IMG/VR virus record: IMGVR_UViG_3300035157_000033
Span: 1 to 46,824 of that record
From: a virus
DNA length: 46,824 bases
Reading direction: 5' to 3' (one strand)
Positions within the stretch are counted from its first letter, which is position 1; each line of letters starts with the position of its first letter. Shown here piece after piece: positions 34,665 through 42,332 of the stretch. Under the pieces are notes generated by a model. It was not told where the DNA came from. It worked only from the letters and a program-made list of their open reading frames with translations, and searched no databases. Position numbers and translations under genes: made by a program.

Positions 34665-35227
34665 TGGCATTATACGATCCCAATTTAATATTCTTCATAC
34701 ATGATGTTGAAGATCTACCTGTTGAGGTAAGAGGACATAGATTAATGTATGTTAGTAATAAGATTAAATATGCTATCTGTGGGGTAACACAGTCAACTAT
34801 AGATGAGTATATGAATGGATGGACTTTAGATAAGATATCTGAGGATGAAGCAATATCAGGTTCATCATTATGGGGTGAAGTAAGAACACATACAAGTGAG
34901 TGGACTGATGATGGTAATGGTAACTCACAAAAGATTAAAAGGGAAATTAGTGATGAAGATAGAGCAACATGTGTATCATTAATGAAGAAAGTTGCTAAGA
35001 AATTAGTTGAGTATGGTATCAGTAAACTTGGTGATTCACATGCTACATATAACAGTGCCTTATTGACATCTATTGATAATTGCAGTACAATGGAAGATAT
35101 CAATATAATATATGAGGACTATCTTGGTGACGAGTTACCAAGAACTCAAGCATTAGCATTATCTAAATATGACTCAGATGGAAAACGAACATACAATGCA
35201 GGACGGGTCACCCCAAGTTTCCTTTGA
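34664..35227 (+). CDS. fibre-associated protein (possible assembly factor), cassette copy B
   Basis: 187 residues, shorter than its copy-A counterpart at 28243. The N-terminal domains differ (here LIFFIHDVEDLPVEVRGHRL), while the C-terminal region matches in pattern, including INIIYEDYLGDE near residue 156. No family is recognised. It overlaps the next gene by 59 bases, the same overlap length as in copy A. Confidence 0.5.
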   Translation: MALYDPNLIFFIHDVEDLPVEVRGHRLMYVSNKIKYAICGVTQSTIDEYMNGWTLDKISEDEAISGSSLWGEVRTHTSEWTDDGNGNSQKIKREISDEDRATCVSLMKKVAKKLVEYGISKLGDSHATYNSALLTSIDNCSTMEDINIIYEDYLGDELPRTQALALSKYDSDGKRTYNAGRVTPSFL

Positions 35228-35927
35228 TGAATTTGATACTTTCATTAGAAAGAACGCCAATGTAACTCCATTTCCTCAAACAGAATTTCAATGTACTAAC
35301 TTTGTAGCAGGATCACATGCTACTAAGTATAGAGCAGTAAGACAAGCATTATTAGAAGTAGCAACAAGAAATCATGGCATCAATAAGATGCACATTGAGA
35401 TACAACGTGCAGATATTGAGATAGATAAGAAAGTACATGAGTTAGAGAAGTTAGGATTTAAAGAGGGAGATATACCAGGTAAAACTGATTTTGATGCAAG
35501 ATTATTATATGTTGAGTTAAACGATAAGCAAATTGATAGAAAGGAATATGTTAAACGATTGACTCAATCTGAAATGGAATTGAGATACTTTTTAGATTGG
35601 ATTAAAGAACAATGTGATGATGAACAGGAAGTTGCATCATATATGGTATTAGATAAGGAAGAAGAACATAAGTATTGGGTTGCAAGAATGGCAAAGCAAT
35701 CTGCTGTTGATCTTATTGGTTATGGTACTATTAATGTTGGTAATATAGATTCTATCTTGATGATGCCTGAAGAAGATCAATCTAAAACTATTGATATAGC
35801 ATTAAAGTATGCTGGTAGTATTAAATCAGGTATGGAAAGAATGAGACTAAAAGCAGAACAAGAGATTAGTTTATTGGAAGAGGGTATGCCATCACGCAAG
35901 ATGATTAGTGATGCAGTTGAAGAATAA
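35169..35927 (+). CDS. acidic helical protein, cassette copy B
   Basis: 252 residues from ATG 35169 (ATG 35178 or 35196 also possible). A helical protein aligned with the gene at 28979 through TEFQ, YRAVRQALLEVATRN, EEEHKYWVARMAKQSAVDLIG and NVGNIDSILMMPEEDQ. The N-terminal region before TEFQ is shorter than in copy A. No enzymatic motif is seen. Confidence 0.55.
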   Translation: MTQMENEHTMQDGSPQVSFDEFDTFIRKNANVTPFPQTEFQCTNFVAGSHATKYRAVRQALLEVATRNHGINKMHIEIQRADIEIDKKVHELEKLGFKEGDIPGKTDFDARLLYVELNDKQIDRKEYVKRLTQSEMELRYFLDWIKEQCDDEQEVASYMVLDKEEEHKYWVARMAKQSAVDLIGYGTINVGNIDSILMMPEEDQSKTIDIALKYAGSIKSGMERMRLKAEQEISLLEEGMPSRKMISDAVEE

Positions 35928-37599
35928 AATATTTTCAGTTCCTATTAATCCTAAATTAGATCCAGATTTTATTAAGAATGAGTATCTACAGTTCTTAATA
36001 AGAAATAAGGATCTAATATATGATTTATATTTTACTACAAGGATGCCACCCTTTACACAGGATGCAATGGGTGACGTATTTTATACTCAAGACATGGAGT
36101 TCCAAGTCATTGAGATGGCATTATGGTTATCTAATGAATCAGGTATACCATTATCAGCAACATTTAATAATCTATATGTTAGACCAGATCAAAAGAATTT
36201 AGAAACATGGATTCATAACTTTGAATCATTATATAATGCTGGCATTAAGATTGTTACTCTACCTCATACATCATGGGTATTAACTGGAGAGATACAGAAA
36301 CAATATCCTGAATTATACATTAAGAATACTATACTAAGAGAAGTTACTAGACCTAATGAGATAGTTGAACTTGCAAGAGCAGGTTTCCATTATATAAACC
36401 TAGATAGAGACTTGATGAGAGATAGGGATAGATTAAATGAAATCAAAGAGGCGAAAGAATACTGTGCTGAACAGGGATATCCCATTAAACTATCATTATT
36501 AACTAATGAGGGTTGTTGGGGTAATTGTCCTATCATGCCAGAACATTATCACTATAATAATACTAGAGATGCTGATGATCCTCAATACTTTAACAGTAGG
36601 ATTAGCAGAGTTAGTTGTAGTAAATGGGATGCACTTGATGGGGCAGCATCACTTAAGGCAGCAAATCTACCACCTTGGAAAGAAGATTGGATTGAGTTCT
36701 TAGATGTAATTGATGTATTTAAAATGCATGGAAGAGAAGCACCATTACGTCTTAAAGAGACTATGGATATTATTGATAGATGGGCAAATAATGAAGAGTA
36801 TTTGTTCTCTGATTTCAGAGAATATATTGATGTTGTTGATATTAAAGAGAGACCTATTGATGTATGGAGAGATAAGATAAAGACATGTAAGTTTAACTGT
36901 TGGAAGTGTAATTACTGTGATACAGTATACAAACATGGTAAAGGTGATATAGAAGTTAATCCTAAAATACCTCATATATTAGAGTCAATAGACAAGGCAG
37001 AGAGATTAGATAGTAACTATACAGGAGTTGCAATAGAATCACTTACATCAAATATAACTAAACACTTCTTAAATAATATCTGTTCATTATCTGATACAGT
37101 ATACTTAGAACTTGGATGTTATGCTGGTGGTACATTCTATTCAGCATTACAGAATAATAATGTTAAGGGATATGCAGTTGATAACTATAAACAACCAACA
37201 TATCCTAACAGGGATGATTTAAACTTTAAAGGGTATCAGAACCCTAAAGCAGTATTATTGGAACCACCTTGGTATCCTGATAAGAGATATGATTATAAAT
37301 TAATTGAGGAGGATATACAGAACATAGCATTACCAGAGGAAGTTAATGTTATATTCTATGATGCAGATCACGATCCTCAAGCACAATATATTAATCTTAA
37401 ACATGTTTACCAGTTCTGTAAAGATGAGTTTATTCTTATCATTGATGATGCTAATATGCCTAATGTTATTGAGTCTGTAGATGAGTTCATTCGTATTATG
37501 AAACTTAATGTAATCTTTGAACGTAAACTATTAACTAACAAACCAGAAGATGATTCTTCATGGTGGAATGGTCTTTATATATTATTACTGAAGAAATGA
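35911..37599 (+). CDS. U32-like Cys-rich barrel fused to SAM-dependent methyltransferase, cassette copy B
   Basis: 562 residues from ATG 35911, overlapping the helical protein by 17 bases. It aligns along its whole length with the protein at 29808. The Cys sets are all conserved: Cys202/Cys206 (EGCWGNCPIMPEHYH), Cys236, and Cys326/330/333/336 (CKFNCWKCNYC). The methyltransferase half has LELGCYAGGTF (about residue 398), FYDADHDPQ and LIIDDANMP, with an intact DADH acid pair. Conservation of the cysteines and of the SAM loop in two otherwise diverged copies indicates that both halves are functional. The substrate is unknown. Confidence 0.62.
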   Translation: MQLKNKIFSVPINPKLDPDFIKNEYLQFLIRNKDLIYDLYFTTRMPPFTQDAMGDVFYTQDMEFQVIEMALWLSNESGIPLSATFNNLYVRPDQKNLETWIHNFESLYNAGIKIVTLPHTSWVLTGEIQKQYPELYIKNTILREVTRPNEIVELARAGFHYINLDRDLMRDRDRLNEIKEAKEYCAEQGYPIKLSLLTNEGCWGNCPIMPEHYHYNNTRDADDPQYFNSRISRVSCSKWDALDGAASLKAANLPPWKEDWIEFLDVIDVFKMHGREAPLRLKETMDIIDRWANNEEYLFSDFREYIDVVDIKERPIDVWRDKIKTCKFNCWKCNYCDTVYKHGKGDIEVNPKIPHILESIDKAERLDSNYTGVAIESLTSNITKHFLNNICSLSDTVYLELGCYAGGTFYSALQNNNVKGYAVDNYKQPTYPNRDDLNFKGYQNPKAVLLEPPWYPDKRYDYKLIEEDIQNIALPEEVNVIFYDADHDPQAQYINLKHVYQFCKDEFILIIDDANMPNVIESVDEFIRIMKLNVIFERKLLTNKPEDDSSWWNGLYILLLKK

Positions 37600-38117
37600 A
37601 GATATACGATAACTTCTTACCTGATGAGATATTCCAGAAACTATTCTCATACATGAAAGGGTATGATTTTAAATGGAATATGACTAAGGTTGTTGATGAC
37701 ACCACAGACAATCGTATTAATAATAGACAATTAGCACATGTATTCTATGAAAGACATTTCTTATCAATGGATACCCTAGAACTATTGTTTCCATTCTTTC
37801 AGAAGATACAACCAGTAGCACTAATTAAAATTAAAGCAAATCTTAACATGCCTACGGAGAATATAATAGAGCATGGATTTCATAATGACATACAGGATGG
37901 TGTACACTTAGATTATATTAAGACAGCAGTATTCTATTTGAATACTAATAATGGATATACTAAATTTGAGGATGGTACAATAGTTGAGTCAGTACAGAAT
38001 AGATTTGTAGTATTTGATAATAGAATGAAGCATACAGGCACAACATGTACCGATCAACCGTTTAGGATGGTTATCAACTTCAACTATGTGCACGATCCAA
38101 AGTGTCACATAGGATAG
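37596..38117 (+). CDS. 2OG-Fe(II) oxygenase, cassette copy B
   Basis: 173 residues from ATG 37596, overlapping the previous stop (ATGA). Iron ligands are His96-x-Asp98 (FHND) and His146 (RMKHTG); Arg157 (PFRMVINFNY) is the 2-oxoglutarate site. It aligns with the oxygenase at 31555, including FYLNTNNGYTKFEDG. A host-type promoter for the next genes begins over its end. Confidence 0.78.
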   Translation: MKIYDNFLPDEIFQKLFSYMKGYDFKWNMTKVVDDTTDNRINNRQLAHVFYERHFLSMDTLELLFPFFQKIQPVALIKIKANLNMPTENIIEHGFHNDIQDGVHLDYIKTAVFYLNTNNGYTKFEDGTIVESVQNRFVVFDNRMKHTGTTCTDQPFRMVINFNYVHDPKCHIG

Positions 38118-38143
38118 ACAATACAAAAATAATGTGTTATACT
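38115..38143 (+). promoter_or_regulatory. host-type sigma-70 promoter
   Basis: TAGACA (38115-38120), a 17-base spacer, then TATACT (38138-38143), 23 bases before the next ATG. It marks the shift from fibre genes to small early-type genes. Confidence 0.65.
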
Positions 38144-38166
38144 CATAGGGTAATTGAGCAAATATA

Positions 38167-38400
38167 ATGCCATCCTTTTACTTACAATCCATAGATGAAG
38201 ATGGAGTAACAACAACCAAACATTTTAATTCTGTATACATTCAAGATGCTGTTGAGCATGTTGGAGATTTTTTAGCAGGGTGTGGGTTTTGTTTTGAAGA
38301 AATTAATGTTGTTAATAGACAGCAACCTCAAGTTCAATCTGAAGAACTTATTAAAAGGGTAGCAAACACTACAGATACAATCTATCGTAGTAGTGATTAA
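38167..38400 (+). CDS. small hypothetical protein
   Basis: 77 residues. It begins with a beta hairpin (FYLQSIDEDGVTTTKHFN), then a helix and FLAGCGFCFEEINVV with two Cys. The N-terminal pattern resembles small phage proteins built on a beta-alpha unit. No function is known to me. Confidence 0.65.
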   Translation: MPSFYLQSIDEDGVTTTKHFNSVYIQDAVEHVGDFLAGCGFCFEEINVVNRQQPQVQSEELIKRVANTTDTIYRSSD

Positions 38401-38448
38401 TAACATACATAAAATTACATAGTCGTTTATTGTTTCAAACAACTAACA

Positions 38449-38631
38449 ATGGGAAAGACATTTAGAAGAGGTGGTGCTGAACGAGGATATTCCTCACCAG
38501 GTAAATCACTCCGAGATAAGCGTCAACGAGGTTTAAATAGATCTGAATTTCGAGAAGATTCTTCAGACAAATATAGATCTAAAACTAACAAGAAAAAGTA
38601 CCAAAATGAGGAATACTATGGCACAACTTAA
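38449..38631 (+). CDS. small basic protein
   Basis: 60 residues, strongly basic and probably disordered (FRRGGAERGYSSPGK, then LRDKRQRGLNRSEF). The last codons overlap the start of a very acidic small protein in another frame. Not recognised. Confidence 0.6.
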   Translation: MGKTFRRGGAERGYSSPGKSLRDKRQRGLNRSEFREDSSDKYRSKTNKKKYQNEEYYGTT

Positions 38632-38755
38632 GTTAGATCCAACAATCAAACCATTACCTCAATCTATATTTGAGGATGATGATGACTATGATGATATTGA
38701 ATTTGATGACGGTAGTGCTGATGGTGTTGAAATCGACTACACAACTCAGTCATAA
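38618..38755 (+). CDS. small acidic protein
   Basis: 45 residues from ATG 38618 (GAGG 6 bases upstream; ATG 38606 is an alternative). A run of acidic residues (FEDDDDYDDIEFDDGS) dominates. The gene overlaps the basic protein upstream by 14 bases, so the two opposite-charge products are probably made together. The stop is directly followed by the next ATG. Confidence 0.55.
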   Translation: MAQLKLDPTIKPLPQSIFEDDDDYDDIEFDDGSADGVEIDYTTQS

Positions 38756-38950
38756 ATGAAAGACCAAAATACAATTAGAGAAGATGAAACTCCTGATGCT
38801 AAATGGAATCGGGGGTTAGATCTTTACATTGAAAGTGTACATAAGGCGGATCATCATTTGCGAGGTTGTGCACACAATCAGAAATGCTATAATGAACTTA
38901 TGGCAGTTCGTCAACATGTATTAGAATACTTACCATCATTGAGGAGATGA
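38756..38950 (+). CDS. small hypothetical protein
   Basis: 64 residues, starting at the base after the previous stop. Helical with HKADHHLRGCAHNQKCYN, a His/Cys segment. Not recognised. The end overlaps the next ATG (ATGA). Confidence 0.55.
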   Translation: MKDQNTIREDETPDAKWNRGLDLYIESVHKADHHLRGCAHNQKCYNELMAVRQHVLEYLPSLRR

Positions 38951-39138
38951 ACATAGAACTTCCAGCATGTATATTACTTGATGATCCTGAAAAACAGGTC
39001 TTGAAAGATGCCATGCTATGTTATATTAAAGAGTTAGAAATTAAAGCAAAAAAAGATAAAGTTTTATCTGTAGAGGCATACCAACAGGTCATGTCACAAT
39101 TATCAGAAATCATTAAAAAAACAGGTTTATCACAATGA
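38947..39138 (+). CDS. small helical protein
   Basis: 63 residues, with MNIELPACILLDDPEKQVL at the start and then a Lys-rich helix. Overlaps both neighbours by 4 bases. Not recognised. Confidence 0.55.
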   Translation: MNIELPACILLDDPEKQVLKDAMLCYIKELEIKAKKDKVLSVEAYQQVMSQLSEIIKKTGLSQ

Positions 39139-39776
39139 GTGTTGAAATGTTCGCTCCTGCATGGTATTATGTGGGAGATGTGAATGAAGAATATCAAAAA
39201 AGAATTGAAGAGTTATTTAAACCTTTCATTTCTAATGATGATAACTTTAGTGATGCAGTTGGATGGAATTGTAATGTACAAACATCATTCCAACATGCTA
39301 ATAATGGGTCAGCACCTTGGACACAATGGTTGGAGTGTTTAAGACCTCAAGTTGATGAGTTCATGGATGAGTTACAACCATTATGTGATATTGAAATCAT
39401 ACCTCAAGAGGCATGGGTTAATAAGTATCACAGAGGAGATCATCAAGAGTATCACGATCATGCAGTTCCTCAATGTAACTTAAGCATGGTATACTTTCAT
39501 ACTCTAACTCCTGGAGAAAAGAGTAACTTTAAGTTCTATAATAATTCTCATTCATTATATAAATCATGCGGTCTTGTAGATGTATTTAATTTACCTACAG
39601 GATTTGCTATTGAACCTAAGATAAGACAAGGGAGTTTAGTTATATTCCCATCATTCTATCCTCACTACGTCACACCCAACAATAGTGACCATGAAAGAGT
39701 GACGCTATCAGGGAACTTCTGGGTTGTGCCAGATGACAAAGCGTCCGCTAAAGCATGCAAACTACCAAATCCATGA
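39135..39776 (+). CDS. 2OG-Fe(II) oxygenase superfamily protein
   Basis: 213 residues with the pattern of the phage-rich 2OG-Fe(II) oxygenase family. WVNKYHRGDHQEYHDHA contains His107-x-His109, FPSFYPHYV gives His177, and Arg188 in DHERVTLSGNF is the 2-oxoglutarate contact. It is most similar in layout to the gene at 9767 and less so to the two cassette oxygenases. It sits in the small-gene early-type region, so its timing probably differs. Substrate unknown. Confidence 0.78.
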   Translation: MSVEMFAPAWYYVGDVNEEYQKRIEELFKPFISNDDNFSDAVGWNCNVQTSFQHANNGSAPWTQWLECLRPQVDEFMDELQPLCDIEIIPQEAWVNKYHRGDHQEYHDHAVPQCNLSMVYFHTLTPGEKSNFKFYNNSHSLYKSCGLVDVFNLPTGFAIEPKIRQGSLVIFPSFYPHYVTPNNSDHERVTLSGNFWVVPDDKASAKACKLPNP

Positions 39777-39788
39777 TATATTAAGACC

Positions 39789-39977
39789 ATGAGACAATTC
39801 TTCTCACCTGAGTCACAAGTTGACTTAATCAAAAAAGCACTCAAAGCGAGTGAAAAAGATCCATTTCTTTACAAAGAGGAAGAGATACACCATCTCAAGA
39901 AATCTCTTCGTAAAGCAAGGGAAGATATTGAATCAGCACGACAAGCAACCAATGGAGGTTTTGGTTATGACATTTAA
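39789..39977 (+). CDS. small helical protein
   Basis: 62 residues: two charged helices (SQVDLIKKALKASEKDP and HHLKKSLRKAREDIESAR). Not recognised. Overlaps the next start by 11 bases. Confidence 0.55.
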   Translation: MRQFFSPESQVDLIKKALKASEKDPFLYKEEEIHHLKKSLRKAREDIESARQATNGGFGYDI

Positions 39978-40128
39978 GGAACCATTATGGTCTACTAAGT
40001 TTGATCCTAATGACAAATCATTTTATGATACACAACATGACCATTATCAGGAGAAAGAAGATACTTGGGTATCTGATTTCTTAGGTTCAGAAAATGATGT
40101 AATTGCTGACATTATTGATTCAATATAA
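39967..40128 (+). CDS. small acidic protein
   Basis: 53 residues from ATG 39967, which has TGGAGG shortly upstream. Contains FYDTQHDHYQEKEDTWVSDF. Its stop shares a base with the next ATG (TAATG). Not recognised. Confidence 0.55.
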   Translation: MTFKEPLWSTKFDPNDKSFYDTQHDHYQEKEDTWVSDFLGSENDVIADIIDSI

Positions 40129-40358
40129 TGACAGCAGAACGTATAAAATTAGTTCCTAAGTCACAATGGGCAAGACAATTCCTAAGAGATCGTTTGGAGG
40201 GTTGCCCTTGGGTATACATTAACGACAGACGATTACAATGGTATGTTTGTAACTATGACTTAGGAGTTAAGTTTTATATAACACCTGACGGTACAGATCC
40301 TAATTGGGAGATATATCGAAGGGGACGTAATCCTAATGGAGTTAAAAATGTTATTTAA
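40128..40358 (+). CDS. small hypothetical protein
   Basis: 76 residues, basic, with alternating strands: KSQWARQFLRDRLEG, then RLQWYVCNYDLGVKFYI. It may be a small beta-rich protein. Not recognised. Overlaps the next gene. Confidence 0.6.
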   Translation: MTAERIKLVPKSQWARQFLRDRLEGCPWVYINDRRLQWYVCNYDLGVKFYITPDGTDPNWEIYRRGRNPNGVKNVI

Positions 40359-40518
40359 TTTATTTCAAACTGGTAGTAACTGGTCAGTCTTATTAGAAAG
40401 AGACAATGGTTACAACAAAGAGGTTCTAATTGAGGACTGTATGAGTGAAGAAGAGGCACTAAATCGTGCTGAGGATCAGTATGGTCTAAATGCTATTCGT
40501 GGTCTCTGGATGTCATAG
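40348..40518 (+). CDS. small hypothetical protein
   Basis: 56 residues from ATG 40348 (GGAG 6 bases upstream; ATG 40336 is less well placed). WSVLLERDNGYNKEVLIEDCMSEEEALNRAED looks like a small alpha/beta unit of the kind found in phage modifier proteins. Not recognised. Confidence 0.55.
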   Translation: MLFNLFQTGSNWSVLLERDNGYNKEVLIEDCMSEEEALNRAEDQYGLNAIRGLWMS

Positions 40519-40570
40519 AAGGAGTAGGCATTTATTTTTGTAACTAACAATTATAAATGTGTTGATATAG

Positions 40571-40580
40571 TAATAAATAG
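40571..40580 (+). promoter_or_regulatory. possible late promoter in a 141-base gap
   Basis: TAATAAATAG lies in the non-coding stretch 40519-40659. It is 80 bases before the next start, farther than usual. Between them AGAGG and CCTCT could form a weak hairpin; nothing else is seen there. Confidence 0.35.
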
Positions 40581-40659
40581 TTGGGAGAATTAGAGGCAAC
40601 AAGATGCACTGAAAACTCCTCTATATTATGAGTCTAAGTTAACAAACAGGAGGTTAAGT

Positions 40660-40833
40660 ATGTCAAACAGTTTAATATCACATAATCAATTAGCATATAC
40701 TAAACATCAAGACAATTCGCTAATGTATTCTTATACAGACGAATTGATGGACGATTACTTTGAATGTTTAATAGATTGTGATGATAGTTCACAAACAAGT
40801 TGTAGGAGGGTATGTTCAGATCTTTTAAGGTAG
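40660..40833 (+). CDS. 57-residue protein with twin CX3C motif
   Basis: ATG 40660 has an excellent AGGAGG site 7 bases upstream. The C-terminal half carries two CX3C pairs (CLIDC and CRRVC) on an amphipathic helical background (DYFECLIDCDDSS, then SCRRVCSDLL). This could form a disulfide-locked helical hairpin or a metal site. Not recognised. It is followed at once by a terminator, so the gene appears to have its own unit. Confidence 0.6.
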   Translation: MSNSLISHNQLAYTKHQDNSLMYSYTDELMDDYFECLIDCDDSSQTSCRRVCSDLLR

Positions 40834-40852
40834 ACAATTAATCTTCTGTCAC

Positions 40853-40877
40853 AACCACCCCACTGGGGTGGTTTTTT
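40853..40877 (+). terminator. rho-independent terminator
   Basis: A 9-bp perfect stem AACCACCCC / GGGGTGGTT with loop ACT, followed by T residues. Confidence 0.9.
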
Positions 40878-40882
40878 CATGT

Positions 40883-40888
40883 TATGAT
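40883..40888 (+). promoter_or_regulatory. possible -10 box after terminator
   Basis: TATGAT lies six bases after the terminator and 24 bases before the helicase start. No good -35 is seen. Confidence 0.35.
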
Positions 40889-40912
40889 GTAATCAGTTGA
40901 GAATGATGCCTT

Positions 40913-42163
40913 TTGAAAGACACATTGAGACCACACCAGTTAAGGGCATACGATAAGATGACCACAGAGAAGTCTGGTCAGATTATTATACCTACTGGTG
41001 GTGGCAAAACATTCATTATGATTGCTGATTGTGATAGAATAGTATCACAAACCGAAGGCAATTACAAGACATTTGTTATAGTAGCACCTCGTATCTTACT
41101 TGCTAATCAGTTATCTAGTGAGTTTGAATCTACTGTTAAAAATGTTAAGATATTACATGTACATAGTGGTGAAACTCATCACTTTAGTACCACTAATTCA
41201 CATGAGTTAAGTGTATATCACAATAATACTATTGGTCATAAGTTAATATTTACTACCTATCATTCTCTACACAGAGTGTTAGATAGTGATATTAATATTG
41301 ATAGAATGTATTTTGATGAAGCACATAATGGTACTGGTAAGAACTTCTTTCAACAGATAAAGAGGGTTGCTGCATCTGGTATCTCACGTTATTTCTTTAC
41401 TGCTACTCCAAGAGTTGCAAGATCTAAGAATAATGTTAGTGCAGAACGTGGTATGAATAATGCTCAAGTATATGGTAATGTATTAGAGCAAACTGAAGCA
41501 TGGGAGTTGATAAACAGTGGTACAATATTACCACCTAAAGTAATACCATTCCCTACAGATAGAGAGAGAACTAAACAGAACGCACATGAGGTAGATTGTG
41601 ATAACTTAAAGGATATAATTAATAGCATTAAATGTCAAGCACCTAAGATACTTGTATCAGCACCAACAACAAGAATTCTATGGAATATGCTTACACATAC
41701 TGATATTAGGTCATGGTTATATTCAGAGCAATATAACATTATGCACATAACATCTAAGCATGGTGCTATCATTAATGGTAAGAAAGTTGGTAGGGAAGAG
41801 TTCTTTGAAACACTTACAAAATGGGGCAAAGATAACAATAAGAAGTTTATAATCTTCCACTATTCTATACTATCAGAGGGTATAAATGTTCCAGGTTTAA
41901 CTCATTCAGTTATGCTTAGAAATCTACCTACTATTGAAATGGCACAGACAATAGGTAGAGTAATTAGAGTACATAATGATGATAGAAAGTTAATGGAAGA
42001 GGGTAAAATACCAGCAGGTAAGTATCAATTATACACCAAATCTTTTGGTCAAATATGTGTACCAATAGCAGGTAAATATGGTGAGAGAATTGCCAAAAGA
42101 CTGCAATCTGTGGTATCATATATTTTTATAGAAGGAATTCCCCCTAAATCTTATGTCTCGTAA
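40913..42163 (+). CDS. SF2 DEAH-box helicase, UvsW-like
   Basis: 416 residues from TTG 40913; no in-frame ATG lies nearby, and the sequence LRPHQLRAYDKM at once matches the Q-like start of the helicase core. Walker A PTGGGKT is at 27-33, DEAH at 135-138, TATP at 163-166, and motif VI QTIGRVIR at 345-352. T4 UvsW is a related recombination and fork-remodelling helicase of 503 residues; this one is shorter and lacks a clear N-terminal extra domain. It probably acts in phage replication or recombination. It overlaps the next gene by 11 bases. Confidence 0.8.
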   Translation: MKDTLRPHQLRAYDKMTTEKSGQIIIPTGGGKTFIMIADCDRIVSQTEGNYKTFVIVAPRILLANQLSSEFESTVKNVKILHVHSGETHHFSTTNSHELSVYHNNTIGHKLIFTTYHSLHRVLDSDINIDRMYFDEAHNGTGKNFFQQIKRVAASGISRYFFTATPRVARSKNNVSAERGMNNAQVYGNVLEQTEAWELINSGTILPPKVIPFPTDRERTKQNAHEVDCDNLKDIINSIKCQAPKILVSAPTTRILWNMLTHTDIRSWLYSEQYNIMHITSKHGAIINGKKVGREEFFETLTKWGKDNNKKFIIFHYSILSEGINVPGLTHSVMLRNLPTIEMAQTIGRVIRVHNDDRKLMEEGKIPAGKYQLYTKSFGQICVPIAGKYGERIAKRLQSVVSYIFIEGIPPKSYVS

Positions 42164-42332
42164 AATCAATCCTAAAGAATATATGCAAGATGGATGGAAT
42201 AGTACGTCCCTTAATGTACATCCATACGTCAGAGGTTCACGTCATAATAAGATAGGTATGACTATAATGTGGACATACTATTTGTTATTCATTGGCATGA
42301 TTATCCGTTTAATTGTTGTACTAAACACATGA
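42153..42332 (+). CDS. small membrane protein
   Basis: 59 residues from ATG 42153. A polar basic N-terminal half is followed by one hydrophobic helix (MWTYYLLFIGMIIRLIVVL). It overlaps the helicase end and the methyltransferase start, so it is probably co-translated. Not recognised. Confidence 0.5.
   Translation: MSRKINPKEYMQDGWNSTSLNVHPYVRGSRHNKIGMTIMWTYYLLFIGMIIRLIVVLNT

Larger units (their letters stand above)
33657..38117 (+). repeat. five-gene adhesin/modification cassette, copy B
   Basis: Same gene order as copy A, with similar overlaps (59 bases between genes 2 and 3 in both). It is separated from copy A by the permease and a structural gene. Confidence 0.75.

Noticed and set aside
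40519-40659. additional small RNA or gene
   Set aside because: Only a possible late promoter and a weak 5-bp hairpin are visible, and no open frame with a ribosome site was found.
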